Made by a program: the position numbers and the translations under genes
Notes under the pieces: model-generated
The model's input: the letters and a program-made list of their open reading frames with translations, nothing else
What the model was told of the DNA's origin: nothing
The model's database searches: none
Assembly (NCBI RefSeq): GCF_012940005.1
Contig: NZ_SPMX01000022.1
Location: 82,802 to 146,801 of the forward strand
DNA length: 64,000 nt
Origin: Candidatus Accumulibacter contiguus
GTDB lineage: Bacteria; Pseudomonadota; Gammaproteobacteria; Burkholderiales; Rhodocyclaceae
Direction of reading: 5' to 3'
Shown here: positions 54,909 to 63,759 of the stretch, in pieces
How positions within the stretch are numbered: the stretch's first letter is position 1
Layout of the letters: each line of letters begins with the position of its first letter

Positions 54909-54929
54909 AGGGCGGCGCGGGCCCGCCCT
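54909..54929. terminator. hairpin between convergent genes
   Basis: AGGGCGG-N7-CCGCCCT is a perfect 7-bp GC-rich stem in the 69-bp gap between the rightward J-domain/ankyrin gene and the leftward DUF5681 cassette. T-rich DNA follows on the + strand only after about 15 bp, so termination is probable but not certain. Confidence 0.5.
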
Positions 54930-54961
54930 TCCGAATGTTAAGTTTTGCCAGCATCTATGAG

Positions 54962-55363
54962 TCAGAGCGCTGCGGTCCATAACCTTGCTGGAGCGTCGTC
55001 CCTCGTCTTGTCGCAGGACACTGGCCCTATCACGTTGCCCATTGCATCTTTCACCGTATCGGCCAGCAGACTGTCGTTGCCACGGTCCGACGGAAGCATT
55101 GACGCCTCTACCAGTCCTGCCTCGAATTCACTGGCGAAGTAGGTCACCCCCTTGTCGTAGTGCCGTCTGTCTCCCTGCCGGACGGGCGAAACGATGGCGA
55201 CGAAATCGCCTCGCTCCTTCGCTGCTTCGACCTTCTGCCGGTACTCGTCCCATGCCGCGGGGGTCGCATCCGTCGGCGGTTCCACCAGCAGGCAAAACGC
55301 CTGCACAGAGGGCGGCAGAATTGCGTCTTCGAGTTTGGTCAAGCGTCGTTCGAGTGTGCTCAT
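54962..55363 (-). CDS. DUF5681-cassette protein C (copy 1)
   Basis: A 133-residue protein starting MSTLERRLTKLEDAILPP, then a charged helical body (PAAWDEYRQKVEAAKERGDFVAIVSPVRQGDRRHYDKGVTYFASEFEAG). The N-terminal ERRLxKLE heptad is shared with the upstream gene and with both small genes of the second cassette at 63 kb. I recognise no family. Its ATG overlaps the upstream stop (ATGA). Confidence 0.65.
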   Translation of the reverse strand: MSTLERRLTKLEDAILPPSVQAFCLLVEPPTDATPAAWDEYRQKVEAAKERGDFVAIVSPVRQGDRRHYDKGVTYFASEFEAGLVEASMLPSDRGNDSLLADTVKDAMGNVIGPVSCDKTRDDAPARLWTAAL

Positions 55364-55626
55364 TGCATTACTTGCTGGGGCAACAGAATCACGCAGCACG
55401 GACGGCGATCAGTGCGAGCCAGCGCTTCGACTTTCGCCCGTTCCACGAAGTCGTCTTCGGCCTCGTCGGCGCGTCGGTTCAGAACCCTGTCGCCGAGGTT
55501 GGCGCGAGCCACCTCGCGGTTACCACGGGGTGACACGATGCGCCGGAAAATCACGTCGATGCGGTTCGCGTCCGGGGTGGCCGCATTTTCCAGTTTCGCC
55601 ATGCGTCGTTCCAGTGTGGTGCTCAT
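55360..55626 (-). CDS. DUF5681-cassette protein B (copy 1)
   Basis: An 88-residue protein starting MSTTLERRMAKLENAATPDANRIDVIFRRIVSPRG, with an acidic/basic C-terminal half ending in QQVMQ. It has the same leucine-zipper-like N-terminus as protein C. Its start overlaps the DUF5681 stop by 4 bp and its stop overlaps protein C, so the three are translationally coupled. Function unknown. Confidence 0.65.
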   Translation of the reverse strand: MSTTLERRMAKLENAATPDANRIDVIFRRIVSPRGNREVARANLGDRVLNRRADEAEDDFVERAKVEALARTDRRPCCVILLPQQVMQ

Positions 55627-56057
55627 TTCTTGATCTCCAATGCAGTGATGCGTTGTTCCAGTTCAAGTGTCTCAACGGCTTTGCGTCGCGCTTCCACGAT
55701 ACCGGCCATCGTCGCTGCCTCTCCCGGCAGCAGATCGCCGGCAGCAACAGCTTGCAGGATCGCCCGCTGCGCATCAGCGATACCGTCAGTGGTGCTCGTG
55801 TCCGGCAGCGCCAGGAAGATCGGGCGCTCCTTCGCCGGTGGCACCAATCGTTCGAGCACCAGCCGCGCGGCGCTCATGTCGCCTTCTTTGGCCATGTCCA
55901 CCACTTTGCGCGCGATCGCGTCGGCGCCTTCCTCCATCGCAGCCAGAGCAACGATAGTTACCCGGTTGCGGCGGCCCTTCGGGCGGCCCTTCGGGTTGCC
56001 AGACTGACCGGGCTTCCAGCCAGGGCGCAGCTTTTCAGTTCGGGGCGTTCCGCTCAT
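55623..56057 (-). CDS. DUF5681 domain protein (copy 1)
   Basis: A 144-residue protein. The N-terminal DUF5681 signature is RPGWKPGQSGNPKGRPKGRRN, followed by a helical region (LAAMEEGADAIARKVVDMAKEGDMSAARLVLERLVPP) and a C-terminal coiled coil (ARRKAVETLELEQRITALE). DUF5681 proteins are common in phage-like and mobile regions and have some likeness to small terminase-type DNA-binding proteins, but their role is not known. It is first of a coupled three-gene cassette that is partly repeated at 63 kb. Confidence 0.8.
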   Translation of the reverse strand: MSGTPRTEKLRPGWKPGQSGNPKGRPKGRRNRVTIVALAAMEEGADAIARKVVDMAKEGDMSAARLVLERLVPPAKERPIFLALPDTSTTDGIADAQRAILQAVAAGDLLPGEAATMAGIVEARRKAVETLELEQRITALEIKK

Positions 56058-56696
56058 TCCTTGTTCCTCGACGGTGTATTTTCAACGCAGGCTTGTTCTG
56101 TGACACTCACGAAACCATAGCGCCGGCCGACTACAGCCTCACCGAAGGGCGCCGCTTTTCGGCTGCCTTCAGACACCAAGACATGTGCTCCAGAAACGAG
56201 CCGAGAGTTCTTGTCATCATCATCGAGTCGTGGTTATCAGTCGAGAGTCAGGTTCGTCAACCGCAGCCGGCATGGGCTCACTTCTTCAGCGGTCGTGCTT
56301 TCCGCATGACCGTAACCCAAGCGCCAAGCAACATGTCCGTTCTTTCGGGGTTAATGATAGTCAAATACTATCATTGATCGATATCCGATAAAATTTTGCG
56401 GAAAGCTGACTCTCGGTCGACGCGGTTTCTTTCCGCATACACACTTCGGCGCCACCCGTCCCTATCGAACCGGCAGCCGGAGCATGGCGTGGTCGACGAA
56501 AATAGGCGGCGCTCGCCGCGGAGTTGCACGGCAGTGCCGCCGCTTTGAACGAAGTCTTCGATGCCCTATCGACTTCCCATGCAAACTGACGCCGAGAGGA
56601 GCACCAGATCGGGGACGGTACCCGATTCGTTGTCGAAGGCCAACCGAGTCCCCGCTGCGGCTGATCGTACGAAATCCAGCAAGCACGGCGGACAAG
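56058..56696. other. intergenic, about 640 bp, with a 23-bp inverted repeat
   Basis: No protein gene is convincing. AATGATAGT-CAAAT-ACTATCATT at 56354-56376 is a perfect 9-bp inverted repeat in locally AT-rich DNA, about 300 bp upstream of the DUF5681 cassette. It could be an operator or a recombination site; no T-run follows. Confidence 0.5.
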
Positions 56697-57707
56697 CTAC
56701 TTGAACTTGCTGCCGACCATAAAAAGCGTCTTGAGCTTGTCGAGAGTGCTCTTGAGTCGCTCCGCAACATCGAACAACGACAACTCGACTTTCTCGACCC
56801 GCACCTTGAGTTCTCGAATGTCTTCGGCAAGCGTGGCCCGCTCACGCGTCGTTGCCGCACGGTCCGTATTGAATTCGGACGCAAGCTCTTTGAGCGAGGT
56901 CCTCGTCGCGACGATGGCCTCTGACTGCGTTCGCGAAACACGGTGAAAACTGTCGATTTGCTGAGTGAGGTTCTGGATAAGCGCGTTCTGCTTGTTCAGG
57001 AACTCCGTGATTTGGCGATCGATCTTCCCCTCGTGCTCGGCCAAGTCATGTTTGACAGCATCCTTGAATGCATCGATTTCGGTCTGCAGGAAACGCTCGT
57101 GACGCGCGGACTGCGCATCCAGTCCGTTGCGAACCTCCTGGAATTGCGACTCCAGCCGATCCTCTGCATCCTGGAGTTTTGAGCCAACATCGCTCTGGAG
57201 TTCATCGCGAAGCGTGGCTAGCAATTTTTCAAGATCGTTTGCTCGCTTCTGCGTTAAAGCGTTGGCCTGTTCTGCAGCGTCGGCGTTCTTCCCTATTCGT
57301 GATTCGATGCCTTGCAGTTTCTCCTCTTGTTCGGCGAGCGACGCCCGGTTGGTCGAGCGCAACTGCTCCTCCGCTTCGACCAGCCGCTTGCCGACCGACT
57401 GCGTGATGCGATCGAGTTCCGTGAGCAAGTGGTCGCGCGTCTGTTTCCTTTCGGTCTGCGCCATCGCCACCTCCTGCTTCAGCCGCTCCCATTCCGCCTG
57501 GATCTCTTGAAGCTGGAGCTGTATGCCGTCGGCCTTGCGAAGGGCCTGTTCGCCTTGGTTGAACTGTTCTTCCAGAACCTTGAGCTGTTTCTCGGAATCG
57601 CTCTTGACCCGCTTGATGGCTTGCGCGGCGGCAATGGCCCCGTCCACTTGTGCGTCGAACTGCTGCAGCTTTTGCCGGATTGCTTCGACACTGGTAATTT
57701 CAGGCAT
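56697..57707 (-). CDS. long coiled-coil protein (third gene of RecQ operon)
   Basis: A 336-residue protein, almost entirely coiled coil, starting MPEITSVEAIRQKLQQFDAQVDG. Long heptad stretches include KQLKVLEEQFNQGEQALRKADG, EWERLKQEVAMAQTERKQTRDHLLTELDRI and LKVRVEKVELSLFDVAERLKSTLDKLKTLF. There is no signal peptide, membrane helix or enzyme motif. It resembles scaffold or SMC-arm-like proteins and could oligomerise with the helicase encoded upstream. The ATG overlaps the preceding ORF's stop by 8 bp. Function unknown. Confidence 0.7.
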   Translation of the reverse strand: MPEITSVEAIRQKLQQFDAQVDGAIAAAQAIKRVKSDSEKQLKVLEEQFNQGEQALRKADGIQLQLQEIQAEWERLKQEVAMAQTERKQTRDHLLTELDRITQSVGKRLVEAEEQLRSTNRASLAEQEEKLQGIESRIGKNADAAEQANALTQKRANDLEKLLATLRDELQSDVGSKLQDAEDRLESQFQEVRNGLDAQSARHERFLQTEIDAFKDAVKHDLAEHEGKIDRQITEFLNKQNALIQNLTQQIDSFHRVSRTQSEAIVATRTSLKELASEFNTDRAATTRERATLAEDIRELKVRVEKVELSLFDVAERLKSTLDKLKTLFMVGSKFK

Positions 57708-57861
57708 AGAACACCTCTTCCAACCTGCGCGCTTTCGCCGCAAGCGAACGTGTGTGGTCGGGGAACGCCTCCTCGACCAGGATAAAGAACTGCAGGCACT
57801 CACGCATCCGGGCGACCTCTTGGTTTCTGCGATACTCCGCCTTGCTAGCCTCACTGACCAA
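57700..57861 (-). CDS. short ORF, probably the true C-terminus of the RecQ-like protein
   Basis: Reads LVSEASKAEYRRNQEVARMRECLQFFILVEEAFPDHTRSLAAKARRLEEVFYA. It has no good start: an upstream ATG at 57918 lies inside the helicase gene, and TTG at 57861 is the first codon near the junction. Removing one base from the seven-T run (minus strand, 57860-57866) fuses it in frame to the helicase as DGWNFLVSEASKAEYRR. Either it is a tiny coupled gene or, more likely, the end of the helicase after a homopolymer error. Confidence 0.5.
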   Translation of the reverse strand: MVSEASKAEYRRNQEVARMRECLQFFILVEEAFPDHTRSLAAKARRLEEVFYA

Positions 57862-60800
57862 AAAAATTCCAGCCGTCCGGAGAGTCGCACGCGGTATCGG
57901 TTTCGTTGAGGACCGCAAGCAGGTCCGGTTTCAGCCGGCGCTCGGACGACCGCAAGAGTCTCTGGACTTCGGACAGCGGTACCGGGCGCTGATTGGCGGT
58001 ACGGAGCAGTCGCCTGGAGTTCGCTCCGCGCTCTTCCGGCGGAGAGAATTCGCGCGCGATAAACAGTGCGTTCAGGTTGTTTGCATTACCCTCCAGAACG
58101 GCGCGGGCGTGCCGATATTTCGCGGTCGGATAGTCGGAAAAATCGGCCACCAGCCCGTTTAGGACGCTCAAGTCGAACGAATCGCTTTCCAGAGTCTTTT
58201 TCAACTGAAGTTCCCTCTCCGCGTTGCTGGTCTCCGGGGGAGCAATGCGGATTTCGGGAAATTCCAGGTTTGGCGCACAGACGTCACAGCAACCACAGCG
58301 ATACGACTTTTTCACACTGTCGCCAAAGTAGCCCAAGATTGCGCTGCGACGGCACTCGCGGGTCCTGACGACCTCCAGCAAGTTCCACAACATGTCGTAC
58401 CGCATCTTCACCACGTCTTTGTACGTGTGGTCGAGCAGCAACAACAGGTGTTCGTAAATCGAGCGATAGAACACCACTTCAATTCCATCGAGAAGTTCCA
58501 CAAGCTGACCGTAGCCGGCGAACTTGCGCAACTTTGGCTGAAAACTTTCCCAGGGACGATATTCCTGTCGGCAGCGGGCAAGCTCCTTGAGAACACGCCG
58601 TTCTTGCCAACCGGGAAAGTCCGGGTGATGTTCAGCCAGCCGACTTTGCACCTGTCTTTCGAGGCGCGCCAAAGCTTCCGCCTGATCAGGCAATTCCGGC
58701 AGCGTGAACTCGACATCAAATCTCGGAGGACGCGCATAGGTGATGACGTAATCGTCCACCAACCCCAGGACGGTGAGCCGGTAGAGCGCCAGTTCGTCGC
58801 GCGAGAGAGACTTGTTCGAGGAGCACAACACAACGCTGCCGTCCTGACTTGCTTTGCGCGCGACGATGAGCTGGTCAAGGACTCTCAGCGCGCGGAAGGC
58901 ATCTGACTCCGCCCCCGGATAACTGCTCGCGATAAACATGTGCTGCTTGCCGTAGTCACAAAGCCCATCCATTCCGTGCGTGCAGCCGGCGCGGTAGTTG
59001 CATTGCGGGCGCTTGATATCGTCGAGTTGCAGTTGCCCGTGGCACCTCTCGTTGGGCGGCGTGGTCAGCAAGACGATGTGGGCCCGCTCGTTGTCGCGGC
59101 CGGCACGCCCGACTTCCTGGTACCAGGATTCCATGCCGGACGACAGCGAGGTATGCACGACGAAGCGCACACTGCTCTTGTCGATTCCCATGCCGAATCC
59201 CTTCGTCGCGACGAGGATGTCGAATCCGCTGTTCTTGAAATCGTTCTGGTTCGCCTTGATCAGTTCGTCCCAACTAGGCGGAGTGATCGCGTCTGCGCCA
59301 TCGAACTCTCTCTTGCAGTGGCCGCAGACTTTGATCCCAGCCTTCTTGGCAGCGCCATTGTCGGTGTCGTCAATCGACCCCTCCCCGTCCGCATCCTCCG
59401 CATCGTCCGTGCTCGTCTGAGCTCTGCTCGTGTAAGCGTAGGAGTGACAGTGTGGGCAAAGCGTCGGCGCTTTGCTGGAGAATGCCCTGACGGCGCCGCT
59501 CCCGAACGCGTCCAGTTCGAACCGAGCGTTCGGCTCTAGAATCTCCATCGTCTCGGAGAGGTAGTGCGCCACGCCTTCCCAGATGGAGTGTTGGCCGTGT
59601 GGATCCGCGTAAATGCAGAAGACGATTCCAAGCGACTTCTCGCCATGCTTATTCTCCTGACGCATCAACGCCGGAAGTGTCGCTTGGCGGAGCGCTTTCG
59701 CAACGTCCCTGGTCAGCACTTTGCGATAGGCCTCGGTCTTCGACGCCAAGTCCTTGGCCGCGACAATCTGGTAACTGAACCGCTCCCGGTCGGCGACTTC
59801 ATCCTTCACCACATCTCCGTTTTCACCGCCGCGGAGCCGTAGAATGGCGAGCATGTCGGCCTGCACCTGCTGCCCCGCGGTCGCGGTGAGCGCGATGAGC
59901 TGAAGCCCGGCAGTGTCCTGCGCAAGCCTCTCGCGTAGAAGCGGAAGTTTGAGGTACGACGGACGGAAATCGTGACCCCACTCCGAAATGCAATGCGCCT
60001 CGTCCACGGCGAGGGTATGGACTGGGACGAACTCCTTCAGCCGGTCGAGTTGATCGAGGAACTTCTTGATGCGGAGGCGCTCCGGCGAGATGTACAGCAG
60101 GCGGACGTGGCCCAGACGCGCTTCTTCGAGAATGCTTTGCTGCTTTAGCTGACCGACGTCGGAATTGATGAACTCTGCGGAGGCGATGCCGCACTTCAGC
60201 AAAGTCAGCCGCTGGTCACGCATCAGCGACCGAAGCGGCGCAATGACCAGCGTCAGGCCGGGCTTCAACAGGCCGGGCAACCAGAAGCAGAATGACTTGC
60301 CGCTTCCGGTCGCTGAGATGCCGAGAATGTTCTCCCCTTTGAAGATCCGTTGCAGGACTTTGTTCTGAAACGGCTTGGTTTCTGAATCGTATTCGAAAAC
60401 ATTCCGCGTGAAGAAGCTCAGGCGCATTTGAATGGCGTCGAGCGAGAGATCCCTTCGGAAACGCACGTCGCCGGCTGTCGCGGGCGGAGTCAGTACGCTG
60501 GAGGCGCCAAGTCTGACCGCTCCGCTGTCGAGTGTCAGGGGTGTCAGCGCTGTTTCGGCCTCGTCTTCTGCGACGGCAACGAGGGGGTGAAAAGGGACTG
60601 ACCAATCGCCCGGAAATTGCTCGCCTGAAACCCTTACCATTGGCAAGTCGAATGCAGTTTCGACTATCCCCTCGACTGCGTCCAGAAACTCGTACAGCGC
60701 GCTGATGGCAGCAGCGACAAACGGGAAGCCAAATCCGAAGTTGTCCCTGACCAGCACGACGTTGCCGAACTGCGGCGCCGTGAGCAGCGTGCCCACGAAA

Positions 60801-61576
60801 CAATCCTGCGTGCGGTAGAAATCGTTCACCAAGTCGATCACGCTTTGCCCGGCTTCTTCTGGAAAGAGGCTGGCTTGATAATCCGCGTACGGCTGAATCG
60901 TCAGGAGGCGGCGAAGCTGCGGGTCTGCCCTCAACACGTCATGCAACTCGCGCAGCGTGACCTCGGGTGTTTTCATCACCTGGCCGTAGGTGTACCGCAA
61001 TACCCGCCAGCCCTGCTGGGTGATGAAGTTTTGGCGCTTCGTAAAGTCGTCGAGTTCCGGGCGGGTCCGAAACTTCGCAAATCCGTCTACCTCCAGCGCA
61101 AGTTTGTTGGTACCCTCGATGGCAAAGTCCAGGGAGTATCGCCCGACACGACGTTGCGGATGAACAGCGTGAAGTCCTTCCTCGTTCAGCAGGCGTGCAA
61201 GAATCCTCTTGACGAACTGGATCTCCAGGTAGTTCGCGGCCTCCTGCAATTGGCGGTCGCCGGCGAGTCGGTCATCGGCAAGGGCGTTGTGGAAATACTG
61301 GTGTCTGCGGAAGAAGGCTTTAGCCCGTGGCGCAGTTGCCTGGGGGGATTCCAGCAAGTCCGTGGGCAGAGTGCGCTGTCGCCGCCCACTGTGGAAATCG
61401 TTGCTGACCGGGAATCTGGCTAGGATCTCTTTCCTCGGATCGGGTGGCAGAAATCGCAGCTTGTCGTTGACGAACTGTTGGTAGCCTCGGTCGTCTCGAA
61501 CGTCGAAAAACCCGTCATCAAAGCGGTAAACCCCGCGAACGACGGACGGCAGGAAATGACGGACAAGTGGATTCAC
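57851..61576 (-). CDS. DUF559/Vsr-like nuclease-RecQ helicase fusion
   Basis: About 1240 residues. The N-terminal third holds a Vsr/DUF559-like nuclease (QEAANYLEIQFVKRILARLL, RYSLDFAIEGTNKLALEVDG, KRQNFITQQGWRVLRYTYGQV). The rest is a RecQ-type helicase: Walker A SATGSGKSFCFWLP, motif II AVDEAHCISEWGHDFRPSY, a zinc-ribbon insertion (CPHCHSYAY ... CGHCKREF), motifs V/VI ATKGFGMGIDKSSVRFVVH and YQEVGRAGRD, then RecQ-like Zn cysteines (CGCCDVC). The start is uncertain: GTG 61576 has AGGA upstream, while the open frame reaches 61732 but would overlap the previous gene by 119 bp. It is the middle gene of a leftward operon. A defence role is plausible but unproven. Confidence 0.82.
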   Translation of the reverse strand: MNPLVRHFLPSVVRGVYRFDDGFFDVRDDRGYQQFVNDKLRFLPPDPRKEILARFPVSNDFHSGRRQRTLPTDLLESPQATAPRAKAFFRRHQYFHNALADDRLAGDRQLQEAANYLEIQFVKRILARLLNEEGLHAVHPQRRVGRYSLDFAIEGTNKLALEVDGFAKFRTRPELDDFTKRQNFITQQGWRVLRYTYGQVMKTPEVTLRELHDVLRADPQLRRLLTIQPYADYQASLFPEEAGQSVIDLVNDFYRTQDCFVGTLLTAPQFGNVVLVRDNFGFGFPFVAAAISALYEFLDAVEGIVETAFDLPMVRVSGEQFPGDWSVPFHPLVAVAEDEAETALTPLTLDSGAVRLGASSVLTPPATAGDVRFRRDLSLDAIQMRLSFFTRNVFEYDSETKPFQNKVLQRIFKGENILGISATGSGKSFCFWLPGLLKPGLTLVIAPLRSLMRDQRLTLLKCGIASAEFINSDVGQLKQQSILEEARLGHVRLLYISPERLRIKKFLDQLDRLKEFVPVHTLAVDEAHCISEWGHDFRPSYLKLPLLRERLAQDTAGLQLIALTATAGQQVQADMLAILRLRGGENGDVVKDEVADRERFSYQIVAAKDLASKTEAYRKVLTRDVAKALRQATLPALMRQENKHGEKSLGIVFCIYADPHGQHSIWEGVAHYLSETMEILEPNARFELDAFGSGAVRAFSSKAPTLCPHCHSYAYTSRAQTSTDDAEDADGEGSIDDTDNGAAKKAGIKVCGHCKREFDGADAITPPSWDELIKANQNDFKNSGFDILVATKGFGMGIDKSSVRFVVHTSLSSGMESWYQEVGRAGRDNERAHIVLLTTPPNERCHGQLQLDDIKRPQCNYRAGCTHGMDGLCDYGKQHMFIASSYPGAESDAFRALRVLDQLIVARKASQDGSVVLCSSNKSLSRDELALYRLTVLGLVDDYVITYARPPRFDVEFTLPELPDQAEALARLERQVQSRLAEHHPDFPGWQERRVLKELARCRQEYRPWESFQPKLRKFAGYGQLVELLDGIEVVFYRSIYEHLLLLLDHTYKDVVKMRYDMLWNLLEVVRTRECRRSAILGYFGDSVKKSYRCGCCDVCAPNLEFPEIRIAPPETSNAERELQLKKTLESDSFDLSVLNGLVADFSDYPTAKYRHARAVLEGNANNLNALFIAREFSPPEERGANSRRLLRTANQRPVPLSEVQRLLRSSERRLKPDLLAVLNETDTACDSPDGWNFFGQ

Positions 61577-61613
61577 CCTCGCGGTGTCCTGCAAGGCCGT
61601 CGCAAATTCCGGG

Positions 61614-62882
61614 TCATCGGCAACTGCCCGGACTCGTCTGCACCATCGGTGCCGCGCTGAAAATCTGAAACCAACCTTCAAGCTCCTGTTCAGGTACGGC
61701 TTTACGCAGGACTTCAAGGAACTCTTTGTCACGGGTCGATTCGACGGTGATGTTCTTGTAGACCACTTTCACGGTTGGCTCGATCACCCGCAGGTTGTCC
61801 AAGCCCTTTCGCACCAACTCTTCGATCTTGTCTCGTGTCAGCTTCTGACGCTCGTTCGCCCGTTGCATGCGCTGCTCGATGAGGGTAACCACGCGTTGCA
61901 CACGCTGATCGTGGTCGCCCTTAACCAGATCCTGAAAGCCCTTCACCCAATCCTTGAGCACGATCTCGAAGGCCGCCTTGCCCTCTTCAAACTTCACCTT
62001 GTCGGAGTGGCGGATGATCTTGCCAAAACCCGGCAGGTTGACGATGTAGCGGTCCGTCAGCTTGGTCCAATAGCTACGGACTTCGGTCTGCGTGGTGGGC
62101 ACCTTCAGCGGCTGGCCCGCCTTGTTGAAAGCCTGTTCGCCGTTGACCAGTACCGGCACCTCGATCGCCTTGTCGGCGTCCGTATTGAAGGGCTGTACCG
62201 TCGTGTGCAGCAGGGGTTGCAACTCCTCGGGGGCATCCGAATTGACGATCAGACTGTCCAGTCGCATTTCACGCTTGGTCAGCTCGGCGCCGCGCAGCAC
62301 CGTTTCGATGAACTGGAACTTGGACGAGAAGACGCGCGACAGGCGGGACAGGTCGAAGGGCGCTGGCGGAACCGCTTTGATTGCCTCGACCACCGCGGCG
62401 ACGTCCTCGGGATGCAGGGGCTCGGCGCCAATCTCGCCGTCAGCCGCCGGGTGCTCAGGGTCAACACCGAGCGCCTCGGGCAGTCTCTGCAGGGTTTCCT
62501 GTGTGAGCAGCAAACCATTTGGCTCGTCTGTGTCGCGAGGTGCTTCGAACATCAGAGGTGTGGGTGTCCAGACTAGGATTTCGTCATCGGCCATCAGCAG
62601 TCCGATTCGGATGCCTCGTTGCTGCCGGATGGGAATGCCCCGTCCTGCGGCAGATCTGCTCAGCGTTTCGAGCGACGGCGCATCGCAGTAGCCCAGGCGG
62701 CAGGTTTCTTCGTCTGCATCCAGCACGATCATGATCTGGAGCCCAGGGGCTTGTGCCAAGCGGTTCTCCAGCACCTTCCCCACCGCAGCAGACACGCCCG
62801 GCGCCACGAAGACCAGGCGCCTTGTCGCGCCGGCGATACTGCGCACCAGGGCGTCGTCCTGGATGGATCGGAACACCTGCAT
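61614..62882 (-). CDS. first gene of RecQ operon, function unknown (PLD-like N-terminus suspected)
   Basis: A 422-residue soluble protein. The first 120 residues (DDALVRSIAGATRRLVFVAPGVSAAVGKVLENRLAQ, LQIMIVLDADEETCRLGYCDAPSLETL, GIRIGLLMADDEILVWTPTPLMFEAP) follow the strand-helix pattern of phospholipase-D-like modules, but no HKD catalytic motif is visible. The rest is unrecognised, with a coiled-coil segment (RVVTLIEQRMQRANERQKLTRDKIEELVRKGLDNL). It is the first gene of the operon; the RecQ-like gene follows. A sensor or effector-partner role for the helicase is inferred only from context. Confidence 0.7.
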   Translation of the reverse strand: MQVFRSIQDDALVRSIAGATRRLVFVAPGVSAAVGKVLENRLAQAPGLQIMIVLDADEETCRLGYCDAPSLETLSRSAAGRGIPIRQQRGIRIGLLMADDEILVWTPTPLMFEAPRDTDEPNGLLLTQETLQRLPEALGVDPEHPAADGEIGAEPLHPEDVAAVVEAIKAVPPAPFDLSRLSRVFSSKFQFIETVLRGAELTKREMRLDSLIVNSDAPEELQPLLHTTVQPFNTDADKAIEVPVLVNGEQAFNKAGQPLKVPTTQTEVRSYWTKLTDRYIVNLPGFGKIIRHSDKVKFEEGKAAFEIVLKDWVKGFQDLVKGDHDQRVQRVVTLIEQRMQRANERQKLTRDKIEELVRKGLDNLRVIEPTVKVVYKNITVESTRDKEFLEVLRKAVPEQELEGWFQIFSAAPMVQTSPGSCR

Positions 62883-63017
62883 GGCGCCTCCATCGACCGT
62901 GAACTGTTCTTGCGTCCCAGTTTACATTGAATTGGCCAACGGGTTCGCAGGCTTGAAGGCAGGGCAACGCTGGAGGATGCCGGTCGCTGGACGATAGCCG
63001 ACACCCGCCCGGTCGAG

Positions 63018-63323
63018 CTACGGTGCAGACGCAGCGCTCTGTAGCGCATCGGCATGGTCAAGAATCGCATCCCATTTTGCGGATATTGCGCAATCGCCTT
63101 GCCACTGTCGAGGGTGCGCAGCTATTGGCACTCCGGCCTGATGGTCGGCCGCAGCACTCCGCGCGACCAGCCAGTCTCGGAATTTCCAAAGGCTGCCGAA
63201 ATCGGCCAGCATGGCGGCGCGGCTCGTTCCCATCTTTTCGAACAGCTTGTCGACCTCGTCCCCCACGTCGTTGCGGTTCCTGATTTCTTCCAGCTTGTTC
63301 AGCCGGCGTTCGATTGTGCTCAT
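63018..63323 (-). CDS. DUF5681-cassette protein C (copy 2)
   Basis: A 101-residue protein starting MSTIERRLNKLEEIRNRNDVGDEVDKLFEKMGTSRAAMLADFGSLWKFRDWLVA. The N-terminal zipper matches cassette proteins at 55 kb; the rest differs. Its ATG overlaps the upstream stop (ATGA), the same coupling as in copy 1. Function unknown. Confidence 0.6.
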   Translation of the reverse strand: MSTIERRLNKLEEIRNRNDVGDEVDKLFEKMGTSRAAMLADFGSLWKFRDWLVARSAAADHQAGVPIAAHPRQWQGDCAISAKWDAILDHADALQSAASAP

Positions 63324-63526
63324 TGCTTTGCCTCCATTGCGGTGATGCGCGCTTCGATCTCGTTGCCGTCTTCATCGACTTTCACAGAGCCACCGCCAGG
63401 AATCAGCCGAAGGCGTGACGTCACCCGCATGGTGCCCGGCTCAATAAAGTGAATGATGAAATTGACCTGTTCGGTGGCGCCGGCCGGGCCTTCGAGCTTG
63501 CTGACTCGCTTTTGCAATGCAGTCAT
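63320..63526 (-). CDS. DUF5681-cassette protein B (copy 2)
   Basis: A 68-residue protein starting MTALQKRVSKLEGPAGATEQVNFIIHFIEPGTMRVTSRLRLIPGGG, related in plan to the copy 1 protein B (zipper then FIxxFI-like strand). The open frame runs on upstream into the DUF5681 fragment because of a run of seven A (63526-63532 on the + strand as T). With six A there would be the usual overlapping stop/start. Confidence 0.55.
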   Translation of the reverse strand: MTALQKRVSKLEGPAGATEQVNFIIHFIEPGTMRVTSRLRLIPGGGSVKVDEDGNEIEARITAMEAKQ

Positions 63527-63616
63527 TTTTTTCCCTTCCAGTGCGCTGATGCGCTGTTCAAGTTCGTGGGTTTCAACTGCCTTGCGTCGCGCTTCCACGA
63601 TACCGGCCATCGTCGC
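63527..63616 (-). pseudogene. truncated DUF5681 gene, C-terminal fragment (copy 2)
   Basis: Only the last 30 codons remain (ATMAGIVEARRKAVETHELEQRISALEGKK), clearly homologous to the end of the DUF5681 protein at 55.6 kb. Similarity stops abruptly at 63616/63617, where unrelated DNA leading into a structured RNA-like sequence begins. This is the footprint of an insertion or recombination. Confidence 0.75.
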
Positions 63617-63759
63617 GCCCTTGTATGCTTCGTTTTGTGGTTTTTCGTTCGTTCAAGAGAGGAGATGAAGTCATGGCTGGAAGGGTGTCAAGAGGACCGT
63701 GGAATAAATGCGAGAGAGGTATTTTTCTCTTGCGTTTATGCCGCGAAAGCCTCTTGACA

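Noticed and set aside
61577..61732. Longer N-terminus for the RecQ-like protein
   Set aside because: It would overlap the previous gene by 119 bp and lacks a good ribosome site. It is kept as an alternative only.
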